A DNA stretch of 64,000 nucleotides from Streptomyces hygroscopicus subsp. hygroscopicus. Lineage in GTDB: Bacteria; Actinomycetota; Actinomycetes; Streptomycetales; Streptomycetaceae. The notes below the pieces were generated by a model. That model saw nothing but the letters and a program-made list of their open reading frames with translations. It was not told the origin of the DNA and searched no databases. This document shows positions 53,598 through 64,000 of the stretch, in pieces. Within the stretch, counting starts at the first letter, position 1, and every line of letters starts with the position of its first letter. The position numbers and the translations under genes are program-made. The stretch spans positions 682,001 to 746,000 of the forward strand of contig NZ_BSSM01000001.1 in NCBI RefSeq assembly GCF_030269125.1, in the 5' to 3' direction.

Positions 53598-53877
53598 CCG
53601 TGCACCGCCTTCCGTCCCCGGGCCTTTCCCGTCTCAACGATCAAGGAAGGGTACTCCGGGAGCGCCGCGCGGTGCAGCCGGATGGACAGGTCGGTTCTCC
53701 GCCTGCTTTGCTCAACTGCTTGGCTTTTCCGGGTCGTTCCCCGCCGTCGGCGCACGGGGAGTGAGCGGTTTCATAGCCGTGGGTACCCGGCCCGGCCCGT
53801 TCCTGCTTTCGGGGAGACTTCGTGCCGTCGCGCGGACCGGCCCCCGGGCGGGCCGCCCACCTGGGAGAGTCGTGTCC

Positions 53878-55986
<2,109 letters not shown>

Positions 55987-56093
55987 GACGGCGGGGGCGG
56001 ATTGGGCCATGTGGGCGAGCGGACGTGGGCCGCCTCGCCCACCGGCCCCGCCCCGGTGACACGAAACGCTCCGGGACGGGTACGTAGGTCCCC

Positions 56094-58463
56094 ATGACCT
56101 CTGCGCGACCCGGACCGGGGGTGCCCACGGCCACCTACCGGCTTCAGCTCCAGCCCGCCTTCCCGTTCTCCGCCGCCGCGGCGGCCGTCCCGTACCTGGC
56201 GTCGCTCGGCGTCTCCCATCTGCACCTGTCCCCCGTCCTGGAGGCCGTCCCCGGCTCCACGCACGGCTACGACGTCGTGGACCACTCCCGCGTCCGTGCC
56301 GAGCTCGGCGGCGAGGAGGGACTGCGGGCACTGTCCAGGACCGCCCGGGAGCACGGCCTGGGCCTGGTGCTCGACATCGTGCCCAACCACATGGCGACGG
56401 CACCCCGGTACAACCGCGCCCTGTGGGAGGTGCTGCGCGAGGGTCCCGAGTCGCCGTACGCGCGCTGGTTCGACATCGACTGGGACGCCGGGGGCGGCCG
56501 GCTGCTGCTGCCGGTGCTGGGCGGCCCGCTCGGCGCCGAGCTGGAGCACCTGGCGGTCGAGGGCGACGTGCTGCGCTGCCGCGACCACGTCCTGCCGCTC
56601 CGCGCCGGCACCGCGCACCTGCCGCTGCCCGAGCTGCTGGACGCCCAGTGGTACCGCCCGGTGTGGTGGCGACTGGCCCGCACCGAGCTGAACTACCGCC
56701 GGTTCTTCAGCATCTCGGAGCTGATCGGGGTGCGGGTCGAGGACCCCGGGGTGTTCGACGCGACCCACGCCAAGATCCTCCAGCTCCTGGACGAGGGCGT
56801 GGCCGACGGGCTGCGCGTCGACCACCCCGACGGACTCGCCGACCCCGACGCCTACCTCGCCCGGCTGCACGAGGCGAGCGGCGGCCGCTGGACGGTGGTC
56901 GAGAAGATCCTCGCCGACGACGAGCACCTACCCGCCTCCTGGCCGGTCGCGGGCACCACCGGCTATGACGCCCTGCGCCGGATCGACGGCCTGTTCACGG
57001 ACCCGGACGGCGCGTTCGAGCTCCTCACGGAGTACCGCCGGTTCGCGGCCCCGCAGGCGGACCGGGGCGGCGTCTGGGACGCCACGGCGCGCCGGGCCGC
57101 CTACAAGGTGCTCACGCACGAGCTGGCCACCGAGACGGAGCGGCTCACCCGGGTCGCCGCCCGGCTGTGCGCCACCTCGCCGGACCTCGCGCTGCGCGAC
57201 CGGGCGCCCTGGGCCTTGCGCACGGCCCTGGAGGAACTCCTGGTCCGCATGCGGGTGTACCGGCCGTACGCCTGCGGGGACGCGGCCGCCGTCATCACCG
57301 AGCAGGCCGCCGAGGAGGCCCGGCTCGCCTTCGTGGTGCCCGAGGAGGCGACGGCCGTCGACCTCGTGCGCCGGCTGCTCGTGGAGCCGCCCGGCGACCC
57401 GGCCGCGCCGGACCACGCCGACCGGCTGGAGCTGCGTACCCGGTTCGCGCAGACGGCCTCGGCGCTGCGGGCCAAGTCCGTGGAGGACACGGCGTTCTAC
57501 CGCTACGTGCCGCTGCTGTCGGCGACCGAGGTGGGCGGCGACCCGGGCAGGCCCGGCGTGTCCCCGCGCGAGTTCCACGCGTACTGCGCCCGCGTCCAGC
57601 ACGACCGGCCGCTCACCGGTACGGCGGTCACCACGCACGACACCAAACGCAGCGCCGACGTCCGCGCCGCCCTCGCCGTCCTCACCGAATGCCCCGGCCG
57701 CTGGGCGGAGCTGGTCGCCGAGGTGACCCGCTCCGAGGAGGGCACACCGGACGGGCAGCTGGTCTGGGCGGCCTGGCAGACGGTGTTCGGACTGGGGCCC
57801 GCCGAGGAGGAGCGGGTACGGCGGTACCTGCTGAAGCATGTGCGCGAGGCCGGCATGTACACCAGCTGGACCGAGCGCGAGGCGCCGTACGAGGAGGCGG
57901 TGGCCGCCTTCGTCACGGCCGGCCCCTGCGGTCCGCCCGGCGAACGCGTGGCCGCCTTCCGCAAGTCGCTGGAGCCGCACATCCGTGCCAACGTCCTCGG
58001 CACGGCGCTGGTGCACCTGACGATGCCGGGGGTTCCGGACGTCTACCAGGGCGCCGAGGGCGAGTTCCGGGCGCTGGTGGACCCGGACAACCGTGCGGCC
58101 GTGAGTCCGCCGCCGCAGACGCCCGACGAGAAGGCGGCGTTGACGCGGGCGGCACTGCGGCTGCGCGCCCGCAGGCCCGATGCCTTCGGCGCGTCCGGGT
58201 CGTACGAGCCGCTGGCCGCCGAGGGCGCTGCGGCGGAGCACTGCACGGCCTTCACCCGCTCCGGGGAGGTGATCACGGCGGTGACCCGCCTGTCGCTGCG
58301 GCTCGCCGAGTCGGGCGGCTGGCGGGACACGCGCCTGCCGCTGCCGCCCGGACGGTGGGCGGACGTGCTGGCACCGGGCCGGGAGTACCGCGGTCGTGTA
58401 CGACTCGCCGATCTCTTCGGCCCCTCGCCGGTGGCGCTGATGGAGCGGGTCCCGCAGGGGTGA
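56094..58463 (+). CDS. treY: Malto-oligosyltrehalose synthase
   Basis: 789 residues, GH13. VPTATYRLQLQPAFPFSAAA is the typical TreY start. HGLGLVLDIVPNHMATAPRY is region I, DGLRVDHPDGLADPDAYLAR carries the nucleophile Asp, WTVVEKILADDEHLP the Glu, and TTHDTKRSADVRAALAVLTE the third Asp region. It converts the reducing-end maltose unit of a malto-oligosaccharide into an alpha,alpha-1,1 trehalose unit by intramolecular transglycosylation. It lies 107 bp after glgX in the same direction, with treZ 3 kb downstream, so the glycogen-to-trehalose route is assembled here. Confidence 0.96.
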   Translation: MTSARPGPGVPTATYRLQLQPAFPFSAAAAAVPYLASLGVSHLHLSPVLEAVPGSTHGYDVVDHSRVRAELGGEEGLRALSRTAREHGLGLVLDIVPNHMATAPRYNRALWEVLREGPESPYARWFDIDWDAGGGRLLLPVLGGPLGAELEHLAVEGDVLRCRDHVLPLRAGTAHLPLPELLDAQWYRPVWWRLARTELNYRRFFSISELIGVRVEDPGVFDATHAKILQLLDEGVADGLRVDHPDGLADPDAYLARLHEASGGRWTVVEKILADDEHLPASWPVAGTTGYDALRRIDGLFTDPDGAFELLTEYRRFAAPQADRGGVWDATARRAAYKVLTHELATETERLTRVAARLCATSPDLALRDRAPWALRTALEELLVRMRVYRPYACGDAAAVITEQAAEEARLAFVVPEEATAVDLVRRLLVEPPGDPAAPDHADRLELRTRFAQTASALRAKSVEDTAFYRYVPLLSATEVGGDPGRPGVSPREFHAYCARVQHDRPLTGTAVTTHDTKRSADVRAALAVLTECPGRWAELVAEVTRSEEGTPDGQLVWAAWQTVFGLGPAEEERVRRYLLKHVREAGMYTSWTEREAPYEEAVAAFVTAGPCGPPGERVAAFRKSLEPHIRANVLGTALVHLTMPGVPDVYQGAEGEFRALVDPDNRAAVSPPPQTPDEKAALTRAALRLRARRPDAFGASGSYEPLAAEGAAAEHCTAFTRSGEVITAVTRLSLRLAESGGWRDTRLPLPPGRWADVLAPGREYRGRVRLADLFGPSPVALMERVPQG

Positions 58464-58484
58464 GGGTCGCTCCGCCGTGCCGCC

Positions 58485-58906
58485 CCGGGAGGGCGCCCGC
58501 GGCGGGCCACAGGGCGCGCGGCAGCTCCACGAAGGCGGCCGGCGCCGCGCGGGCGTGGACGGCCGGCGGGCGCCGCCGGGCCGGGTCGGGGTGAGGAGCA
58601 CGGAGTCCTCGCCGACGGCGCCGCGCAGGAGGTGGGCGGGCGCGGCGCACACCCCGGCCCCGTCGGCGGCCGTCCGCACGGCCGTCGAGGACCGCTCGGT
58701 CCACACGGCGGTGCGGGGCGTGCACCCGGCCCGGCCACAGGCCCGGTCGAGGAAGCGGGCGCCGTGCACGACGGGCTCCGAGGCGCAGCGGATCCAGGCC
58801 CGGTCGGCCGGTCCGGGCGGCGTCACCGCCGTGCGGCCCGCGAGCCGGTCGTCGAACGGCCCCACCGGGACGATCTCCTCCGCCCCGGCCGGCAACACGG
58901 TCACGG
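58485..58906 (-). pseudogene. Degenerate fragment of a LysR-type inducer-binding domain
   Basis: On the minus strand a stretch reads like the C-terminal lobe of a LysR regulator: VPVGPFDDRLAGRTAVTP, WIRCASEPVVHGARFLDRAC, AGVCAAPAHLLRGAVGED, and VLLTP. Near 58570 the frame must shift to continue as AAFVELPRALWPA. There is no helix-turn-helix upstream, and the expected barrel strands before VPVG are lost. I read it as a decayed remnant in the 670-bp gap between treY and the M14 peptidase gene. The remainder of the gap holds nothing I can support. Confidence 0.45.
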
Positions 58907-59132
58907 TCGCCCGACGGGCGCCGGGCCGACGGCCGGGTCGGCGGTGCCCCGCAGGCGGTGGGCGAGGTGTTCCCGACGCTCGCGGGGCGCGGGCCGCACC
59001 GGCGGTGAGCACGCCGAATGCGGTGGCCACGGCTCCGGTTGGCACGTGGCCCCGGGGTGTTCGGCCGGATGCTTGACAGCCACCCCGCGTCGTGCGGGAC
59101 TGGGAGGGCGAAGCAGGGCGGACGAATCGGGG

Positions 59133-60386
59133 GTGAGTCTCCTGCCGGAGCTGCGCTATCCCAGCGTTCCCGAACTGGTGGCCTCCGCACGGGCGTTGGC
59201 CGCCTCGGAACCCGGGCTGTGCGCGCTGCGCCAGGTGGGCCTCTCGCGCGCGGGCCGACCACTGCACCTGCTGTCGGTCGGGCACGCGCGGCGCTCGGTG
59301 CTGGTGGTGGCGGGCGCGCACGCCAACGAGCCGACGGGCGGCTCGACTCTGCGGGTGCTGGCCCGACGGGTGCTGGCCGAACGCGAGTTGCGCACCGGCA
59401 CCTCCTGGCACTTCCTGCTGTGCGCGGACCCGGACGGCGCCGCCCTGCATGTCACCCCGGCGCCGCACAGCCTGCTCGACTACCACCTCGGCTTCTACCG
59501 GCCCACGGGCGCCGAGCAGCCGGAGTGGTCGCCGTCCGTGCTGCCCCCGGACCGGCTGCCGCCCGAGACCCGGGCGCTGACCGGCGTGATCGACGAGCTG
59601 CGCCCCTACCTCCAGGTGACCCTGCACGGCACCGATCTGGGCGGCAGCTGGGTGCAGTTGACCCGGGACGTGCCCGGTCTCGCGGAGCCGTTCGCCAAGT
59701 CGGCGGCGCAGTTGCACATCCCGGTGGAGACGGGCGCCTCGGACGCGGCGGGCTGGCCGACGTCCGGGCCCGGGGTGCATGTGATGCCGGGGCCGGAGAC
59801 GGGCGCGGCCTACCCGAGCATGCCGGACGACGCCCGGCGCAGCACCTGGTACCACGTCCACCGCTACGGGGGGCTCACCGCCGTGGTGGAGGTGCCGATG
59901 TGGGCCAGCGACCTGGTGGACGACCCGGCGCCGCACCCGGCACCGGCGGCCGCGATGCGGCGGCTGGCCCGGCGGCTGCTGCGGGACGCGCTGGAGGTGG
60001 AGCGGGTGCTGGCCGAGGCACTGCCCCGGCTCGACGGCGCCGACGGGCCGCTGCTGCGGGCCGCGCGCTGGGCGCTGGAGCTGATCCCGGGCCTGGCCGA
60101 GGACTGGACGCACACCCCGCCGGCCGCCACGACGATGGCCTACGTGGGCAGCGTGGACGCCTTCGGGCGGCGGCTGCCGCTGCGCGCGGCCGCGATGCTG
60201 CTGCGGGTGCTCCGGGAGGCCGACGACCGGGCGGCGCCGGACCTCCAGCGGCTCGTCGCCGCCTGGTCCGACTCCTTCGCCCGGCGCTTCCGGGCCCGCT
60301 GGGTGCCGCTGGACCACCAGGTGGAGCACCAGTCCCGCACGGTGCTGATGGCGGCCCAGCAGGCCCGGGAGCAGGCCGAGCGGTAG
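59133..60386 (+). CDS. M14-family zinc carboxypeptidase-like protein
   Basis: 417 residues. VLVVAGAHANEPTGGSTLRV supplies the first zinc pair (His and Glu of HxNE), LQVTLHGTDLGGSW the third ligand His, and LTAVVEVPMWASDL the catalytic Glu, all in the order of M14 peptidases. No signal peptide is evident, so it appears cytosolic, more like succinylglutamate desuccinylase or gamma-glutamyl-amidase-like members than digestive carboxypeptidases. GTG at 59133-59135 is the probable start, with a weak G-rich ribosome binding site. The convergent SSI-type inhibitor gene ends 8 bp away. Confidence 0.85.
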   Translation: MSLLPELRYPSVPELVASARALAASEPGLCALRQVGLSRAGRPLHLLSVGHARRSVLVVAGAHANEPTGGSTLRVLARRVLAERELRTGTSWHFLLCADPDGAALHVTPAPHSLLDYHLGFYRPTGAEQPEWSPSVLPPDRLPPETRALTGVIDELRPYLQVTLHGTDLGGSWVQLTRDVPGLAEPFAKSAAQLHIPVETGASDAAGWPTSGPGVHVMPGPETGAAYPSMPDDARRSTWYHVHRYGGLTAVVEVPMWASDLVDDPAPHPAPAAAMRRLARRLLRDALEVERVLAEALPRLDGADGPLLRAARWALELIPGLAEDWTHTPPAATTMAYVGSVDAFGRRLPLRAAAMLLRVLREADDRAAPDLQRLVAAWSDSFARRFRARWVPLDHQVEHQSRTVLMAAQQAREQAER

Positions 60387-60394
60387 GCCGCCGG

Positions 60395-60793
60395 TCAGTC
60401 GTCCAGGGCGAAGACGGCCCCCGTCCGCGCCCGCAGCTCACAGGAATTGGTGTACGTCCTGCGGAAGTCGACGATCCGGCCGTTCCAGCGGCCCCGCGCG
60501 GTGGCGGTGACCGGGGAGTAGATCCGCGGGCAGAACACCTTGCGGGCCGGGACGCGGTCGATGTCACCGCGGGCGGCGGCCAGTTCGGCGCAGGCCTCGG
60601 CCGCGTACGGGTGGCCCCGGGGCGGCAGGCAGCGCAGCAGGGCGCTGTCGGCCCGGTCGCCCGAGCGGGTGATCGTCAGGTGCAGCCGGCCGGCGCCCGG
60701 AGGGGCCGCCGCCTGGGCCGGGCCCGCCGCGAGGAGACCGGCGGCGGCCAGGAGTACGCCGGCGGCCGCTGTCGCTCTGGTGAAGTACGTCAT
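60395..60793 (-). CDS. Subtilisin inhibitor-like secreted protein (SSI family)
   Basis: 132 residues. The signal peptide (ATAAAGVLLAAAGLLAAGPA, cleavage near AQA) is followed by a mature SSI domain of about 105 residues: LHLTITRSGDRADSALLRCL, ACAELAAARGDIDRV, KVFCPRIYSPVTATARGRWN, YTNSCELRARTGAVFALDD. The two disulfide pairs (four Cys) are present. The reactive-site loop CPRIYSPV has Arg at the position (P1) that is Met in the classical Streptomyces subtilisin inhibitor, so trypsin-like proteases are the likely targets. Exported and dimeric by family. Confidence 0.92.
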   Translation of the reverse strand: MTYFTRATAAAGVLLAAAGLLAAGPAQAAAPPGAGRLHLTITRSGDRADSALLRCLPPRGHPYAAEACAELAAARGDIDRVPARKVFCPRIYSPVTATARGRWNGRIVDFRRTYTNSCELRARTGAVFALDD

Positions 60794-60878
60794 GCCCGTT
60801 GCATCGGCAGGGCGCCCCCCGTTCCGCAGGGCGGGTCACCCGTTCGAACGACCACGGCCGATGGTGCCGCAGGCGCGC

Positions 60879-61442
60879 TCAGCTCACCGACAGCCGGTAC
60901 GCCACCCGCCCGAACGCCACCTGGTCGCCCGCCCGGACGGCGACCGCGCCGATCACCCGGCGGCCGTTGACGGTGGTGCCGTTGGTGGAGCCGAGGTCCC
61001 GCAGGATCCACAGGCCGCCCTGGTGGCTGAGTTCGGCGTGCACCCGGGAGACCGTCTCGTGGGTCAGGCGCAGCCCGTTGCCCGGGTCTCGGCCTATGCG
61101 CAGCGGGCGGGTGTGGGCCGGCCCCGGCAGCAGCAGCTTGGGCAGCCGCTCGGCCTGCCAGGCGCGGCGCAGTCGTACCGTGAATCCGGAGACGGCCTCC
61201 ACGGTGCCGAAGACCGCGCGGGAGAAGCGGTTCTCGCGGGGCAGGTCGGCGACGAGGACGGCGAGTTCGTCGGCGTGGCGCGCGGCGAGCGCCAGTTCCA
61301 TGCGGCGCAGGAACGTGTCGTGCGACAGGCGGCCCTTGGCCGCGCCGTCCCGCAGCACCTCCAGCGCCGCTTCCCGCTCCGCGTCGGACAGCCGCGCGGA
61401 CGCCGGGGCCGGGGCGGTGGAGAACTCGAAGGACGACGTCAC
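60879..61442 (-). CDS. DUF1707 and FHA domain protein
   Basis: 187 residues. ARLSDAEREAALEVLRDGAA with LSHDTFLRRMELALAARHAD is the DUF1707 (SHOCT-like) domain common in actinobacteria. Residues about 100-185 are an FHA domain: LRIGRDPGNGLRLTHETVSR VHAEL, and ILRDLGSTNGTTVNGRRV, with the conserved Gly-Arg, Ser, His and Asn residues that bind phosphothreonine. It probably reads Ser/Thr-kinase signalling; no kinase is adjacent. GTG at 61440-61442. Divergent from treZ, 201 bp apart. Confidence 0.92.
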   Translation of the reverse strand: MTSSFEFSTAPAPASARLSDAEREAALEVLRDGAAKGRLSHDTFLRRMELALAARHADELAVLVADLPRENRFSRAVFGTVEAVSGFTVRLRRAWQAERLPKLLLPGPAHTRPLRIGRDPGNGLRLTHETVSRVHAELSHQGGLWILRDLGSTNGTTVNGRRVIGAVAVRAGDQVAFGRVAYRLSVS

Positions 61443-61643
61443 GCCTGTGATTGTCGGTCAGCGGACGGCGGGTGTCCAGAAAACGGGTAATCGGCGTCCC
61501 CGCGCGGCGACTTCCACGCCACCCGCCGGGAAGCGCGCCACGACACCTGGGGGAAAGGCCCCGATTCGAAGGCGGATCGAGCGCCCGGCCGGGCACGATG
61601 GGGAGGCGGGACATCACGGTGAGCAGACGAAGGGGAACCGTCC

Positions 61644-63389
61644 GTGCAGTTCGAGGTGTGGGCACCGCAGGCAGACCGAGTGACGCTCTGGTGCGAGGGC
61701 GTCGAGCACGCGTTGGCGCGCGATCCCGGGCGCGCGGGCTGGTGGAGAGGGGAGGCCGAGGCGGGCGACGGCGCCCGGTACGGGTTCGCGCTGGACGACG
61801 GTCCGGTCCTGCCCGACCCGCGCTCGCGCCGGCAGCCGGACGGCCCGGACGGGCTCAGCGCGGTGGTGGACCAGGAGCGGTACGCGTGGCGCACCCCGTG
61901 GCCCGGCCGGGAGCTGCCGGGTGCGGTGCTCTACGAGCTGCACGTGGGCACGTACACCCCCGAGGGCACCCTGGAGGCGGCGGCGGCCCGTCTCCCGCAT
62001 CTGGTGGAACTGGGCGTCAGCCACGTCGAGTTGATGCCGGTGTGCCCGTTCCCCGGGCGGAACGGCTGGGGCTACGACGGGTTCTCGCCGTGGGCGGTGC
62101 ACGAGCCGTACGGCGGCCCCGAGGCGCTGAAGCGGTTCGTGGACCGGGCGCACGAACTGGGACTCGGCGTCGTACTGGACGTCGTGCACAACCACTTGGG
62201 GCCCTCGGGGAACCATCTCCCGTCCTTCGGACCGTACTTCACCGACACGCACACCACGCCGTGGGGCGCCGCGGTGAACCTGGACGCGCCGGGTTCGGAC
62301 GAGGTGCGCGCGTTCCTCGTCGGCAGCGCGCTGGCGTGGCTGCGGGACTTCCGGCTCGACGGGCTGCGGCTGGACGCGGTGCACGCGCTGTACGACACCC
62401 GGGCCCGCCACTTCCTGGAGGAGCTGTCGGCGGCCGTGGACGAGCTCGCGGCGGAGCTGGACCGGCCGCTGTTCCTGATCGCCGAGTCCGATCTCAACAA
62501 CCCCCGTTTCATCGCGCCGCGCACGGAGAACGGGCTCGGGCTGCACGCGCAGTGGAACGACGACTTCCACCACGCCCTGCACACCGCGCTGACCGGCGAG
62601 TCCCAGGGCTACTACGCGGACTTCGCGCGGGCGCCGTTCGCCGCGCTGGCCAAGACGCTGACCGGAGGGTACTTCCACGACGGCACGTACTCCAGCTTCC
62701 GCGGCCGGCACCACGGCCGTCCGCTGGACCGCGCGCGGGTCGCCGGGCACCGGCTCCTCGGCTACGCCCAGACCCACGACCAGATCGGCAACCGCGCCCA
62801 GGGCGACCGGCTCTCCGCCCACCTCTCCCCCGGCCTGCTGGCCTGCGCGGCGACGCTGGTGCTGACCGCGCCGTTCACGCCGATGCTGTTCATGGGCGAG
62901 GAGTGGGCGGCCGGCACGCCCTGGCAGTACTTCACCGACCACACCGACCCCGAACTGGCCGAGGCGGTACGACGCGGCCGCCGACGGGAGTTCACGGCGC
63001 ACGGCTGGGCCGAGGAGGACGTACCGGACCCGCAGGACCCGGCGACCCGGGACCGCTCGTGCCTCGACTGGTCGGAGCCCGCACGCCCGCCGCACGCGCG
63101 GGTGCTGGACTGGTACCGCCGGCTGATCGCCCTGCGCCGCGACCAGCCGGACCTCACCGACCCCGACCTCGCCGACACCAAGGTGGCCTACGACGAGGAG
63201 GCCCGCTGGCTGGCCTTCCGGCGCGGCGACGTACGGGTCGCGGTGAACCTCGGCAAGGAACCGGCCGCCATCCCGATGGGCCCCCGCCCGGCCCTGCTGC
63301 TCGCCGCGTGGGAGCCGGTGGACCCCCCGGGCCCGGACGGCCTGCTCCACCTCCCCGGGGAGTCCTGCGTGGTACTCACCCAGCCCTGA
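61644..63389 (+). CDS. treZ: Malto-oligosyltrehalose trehalohydrolase
   Basis: 581 residues, GH13. QFEVWAPQADRVTLW is the N-terminal CBM48-like domain. GVVLDVVHNHLGPSGNHLPS is region I, LDGLRLDAVHALYDT carries the nucleophile Asp, FLIAESDLNNPRFI the Glu, and YAQTHDQIGNRAQGD the third Asp region. It cleaves the alpha-1,4 bond next to the trehalose unit made by TreY, releasing free trehalose. GTG at 61644 has AAGGGGAA before it. The intervening M14, SSI and FHA genes separate it from treY, so the two are not one operon. Confidence 0.95.
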   Translation: MQFEVWAPQADRVTLWCEGVEHALARDPGRAGWWRGEAEAGDGARYGFALDDGPVLPDPRSRRQPDGPDGLSAVVDQERYAWRTPWPGRELPGAVLYELHVGTYTPEGTLEAAAARLPHLVELGVSHVELMPVCPFPGRNGWGYDGFSPWAVHEPYGGPEALKRFVDRAHELGLGVVLDVVHNHLGPSGNHLPSFGPYFTDTHTTPWGAAVNLDAPGSDEVRAFLVGSALAWLRDFRLDGLRLDAVHALYDTRARHFLEELSAAVDELAAELDRPLFLIAESDLNNPRFIAPRTENGLGLHAQWNDDFHHALHTALTGESQGYYADFARAPFAALAKTLTGGYFHDGTYSSFRGRHHGRPLDRARVAGHRLLGYAQTHDQIGNRAQGDRLSAHLSPGLLACAATLVLTAPFTPMLFMGEEWAAGTPWQYFTDHTDPELAEAVRRGRRREFTAHGWAEEDVPDPQDPATRDRSCLDWSEPARPPHARVLDWYRRLIALRRDQPDLTDPDLADTKVAYDEEARWLAFRRGDVRVAVNLGKEPAAIPMGPRPALLLAAWEPVDPPGPDGLLHLPGESCVVLTQP

Positions 63390-63530
63390 GACGGGGACGC
63401 ACCCCGACACGGGACCCCCCGAACCCGGCACGCGGACGCGCCCCCGGGGGACGGGAGCGCGCCCCGGACGGAACACCCCCAGGCTGAAGCGCGCCCCAGA
63501 CAGGAGCGCGCTCCGAGGCGGGCGCGACCG

Positions 63531-64000
63531 TCAGGGCTCCTCCCCCGCCGTCTTGAAGTCCGTCACCCGCTCCAGCAGGATCGGCTCCCACGCCCGGCGC
63601 AGCTGGGTGCGCAGCAGCGTCGGGTCGCCGGGGGCCCGGCCGTCGAGGTGCTCCATGAGGCGCAGGACCGTGTCGCAGCGGGCGAGCCACAGTCCGCGCA
63701 GGCAGGGGCGGGCGCCGTAGCCGGCGAGGGTGGCCGCGCGGACGGCGGCCGGGGAGCCGACGGCGACGGCGAGTCCCGCGATGTCCTCGGCGGGGTCGCC
63801 GAGCGCCGCCTCGGTCCAGTCCAGGATGCCGCGCACCCGCCCGTCGGCGCTGACCACCACGTGTTCGCCCGTCAGCCCGTGGTGGGTGAGCACGGCGACA
63901 CCGGGCTGGGCGGCCAGCTGGGCCGCGCCGGCCGGGGTGAGCTGGTACATCGGCGCGGCGTCGAACTCGTCGGCGGCGGCGAGCCGTTCCGCCGCGTGCA
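63531..64000 (-). CDS. Aminoglycoside phosphotransferase-family protein, C-terminal part (start outside window)
   Basis: The reading frame is open to the right edge; about 156 residues are present. GVAVLTHHGLTGEHVVVSAD aligns with the catalytic loop of APH-type kinases, but the catalytic Asp (expected as in TH-N-D-L) is replaced by Gly. RGILDWTEAALGDPAEDIAG is the metal-binding Asp region, intact. The C-terminal helices follow (LRGLWLARCDTVLRLMEHLD). It may be inactive as a kinase, or a divergent member. The gap between it and treZ (about 140 bp) holds short GC palindromes only. Confidence 0.8.
   Translation of the reverse strand, partial: HAAERLAAADEFDAAPMYQLTPAGAAQLAAQPGVAVLTHHGLTGEHVVVSADGRVRGILDWTEAALGDPAEDIAGLAVAVGSPAAVRAATLAGYGARPCLRGLWLARCDTVLRLMEHLDGRAPGDPTLLRTQLRRAWEPILLERVTDFKTAGEEP

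Noticed and set aside
56928..60329. Very long open frame (more than 1100 codons) on the minus strand
   Set aside because: It runs antisense to treY and the M14 gene with low-complexity Arg/Pro/Gly sequence, the normal shadow of high-GC genes. Only a LysR-like patch at 58485-58906 looks meaningful.

Overview
The window is a very GC-rich chromosomal segment with GC-biased third codon positions, frequent GTG and TTG starts, ATGA/GTGA overlaps and several apparently leaderless genes. Gene families such as a SpoIIE-type phosphatase/kinase, an SSI-type protease inhibitor, an AldO-like alditol oxidase, a SAV2148-type HEPN protein and the TreY/TreZ pair point to an actinomycete, most likely a Streptomyces. 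I see no rRNA, tRNA, CRISPR array or intact insertion sequence.

Layout. 1-6750: the end of a TetR regulator, an alkylation-repair pair (ada/alkA fusion and ogt), a membrane SpoIIE-family phosphatase, a G-rich tandem-repeat spacer and rsgA. 6751-16680: a small ORF with a strong ribosome binding site, a long AT-richer spacer, then a tightly coupled five-gene operon (8110-13605): a DRE-TIM aldolase-like enzyme, an alpha/beta-hydrolase lacking its serine, a decarboxylating dehydrogenase fused to a CinA-like protein, an RraA-like protein and a DUF6282-like metallohydrolase. A convergent LysR regulator, a Bcr/CflA exporter and a 4-oxalocrotonate tautomerase-like protein lie next to it. This is the best candidate for an undescribed pathway. 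16682-30000: mixed single genes (a sigma-like/transmembrane/CBM2 protein, a radical SAM enzyme with unusual cysteine spacing, alditol oxidase, homocysteine methyltransferase, carboxylesterase, two PEP-mutase/isocitrate-lyase proteins) and two decayed genes (a D-2-hydroxyacid dehydrogenase and a GH2 beta-galactosidase). 29617-38400: two VOC proteins, an AraC regulator, a YihY membrane protein, an AidB-like acyl-CoA dehydrogenase, a GAF regulator, a secreted protein and an acetyltransferase.

38434-47976 is an assimilatory sulfate-reduction and sulfonate-uptake operon. It opens with a short Cys-containing leader peptide, followed by sulfite reductase, a zinc-ribbon protein, cysH, cysC, cysD, cysN, a three-gene SsuABC-like transporter and a sirohydrochlorin chelatase. 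CysDN and CysC activate sulfate, CysH reduces it to sulfite, sulfite reductase makes sulfide, and the chelatase supplies siroheme to the reductase.

48014-64000 holds housekeeping and accessory genes (ketopantoate-reductase-like, DUF1697, two phosphotransferases, an exonuclease, SAV2148 HEPN) around a dispersed glycogen-to-trehalose set: glgX (debranching), treY (terminal trehalose formation) and treZ (trehalose release). These are interspersed with an M14 carboxypeptidase, an SSI inhibitor, an FHA protein and a LysR remnant.
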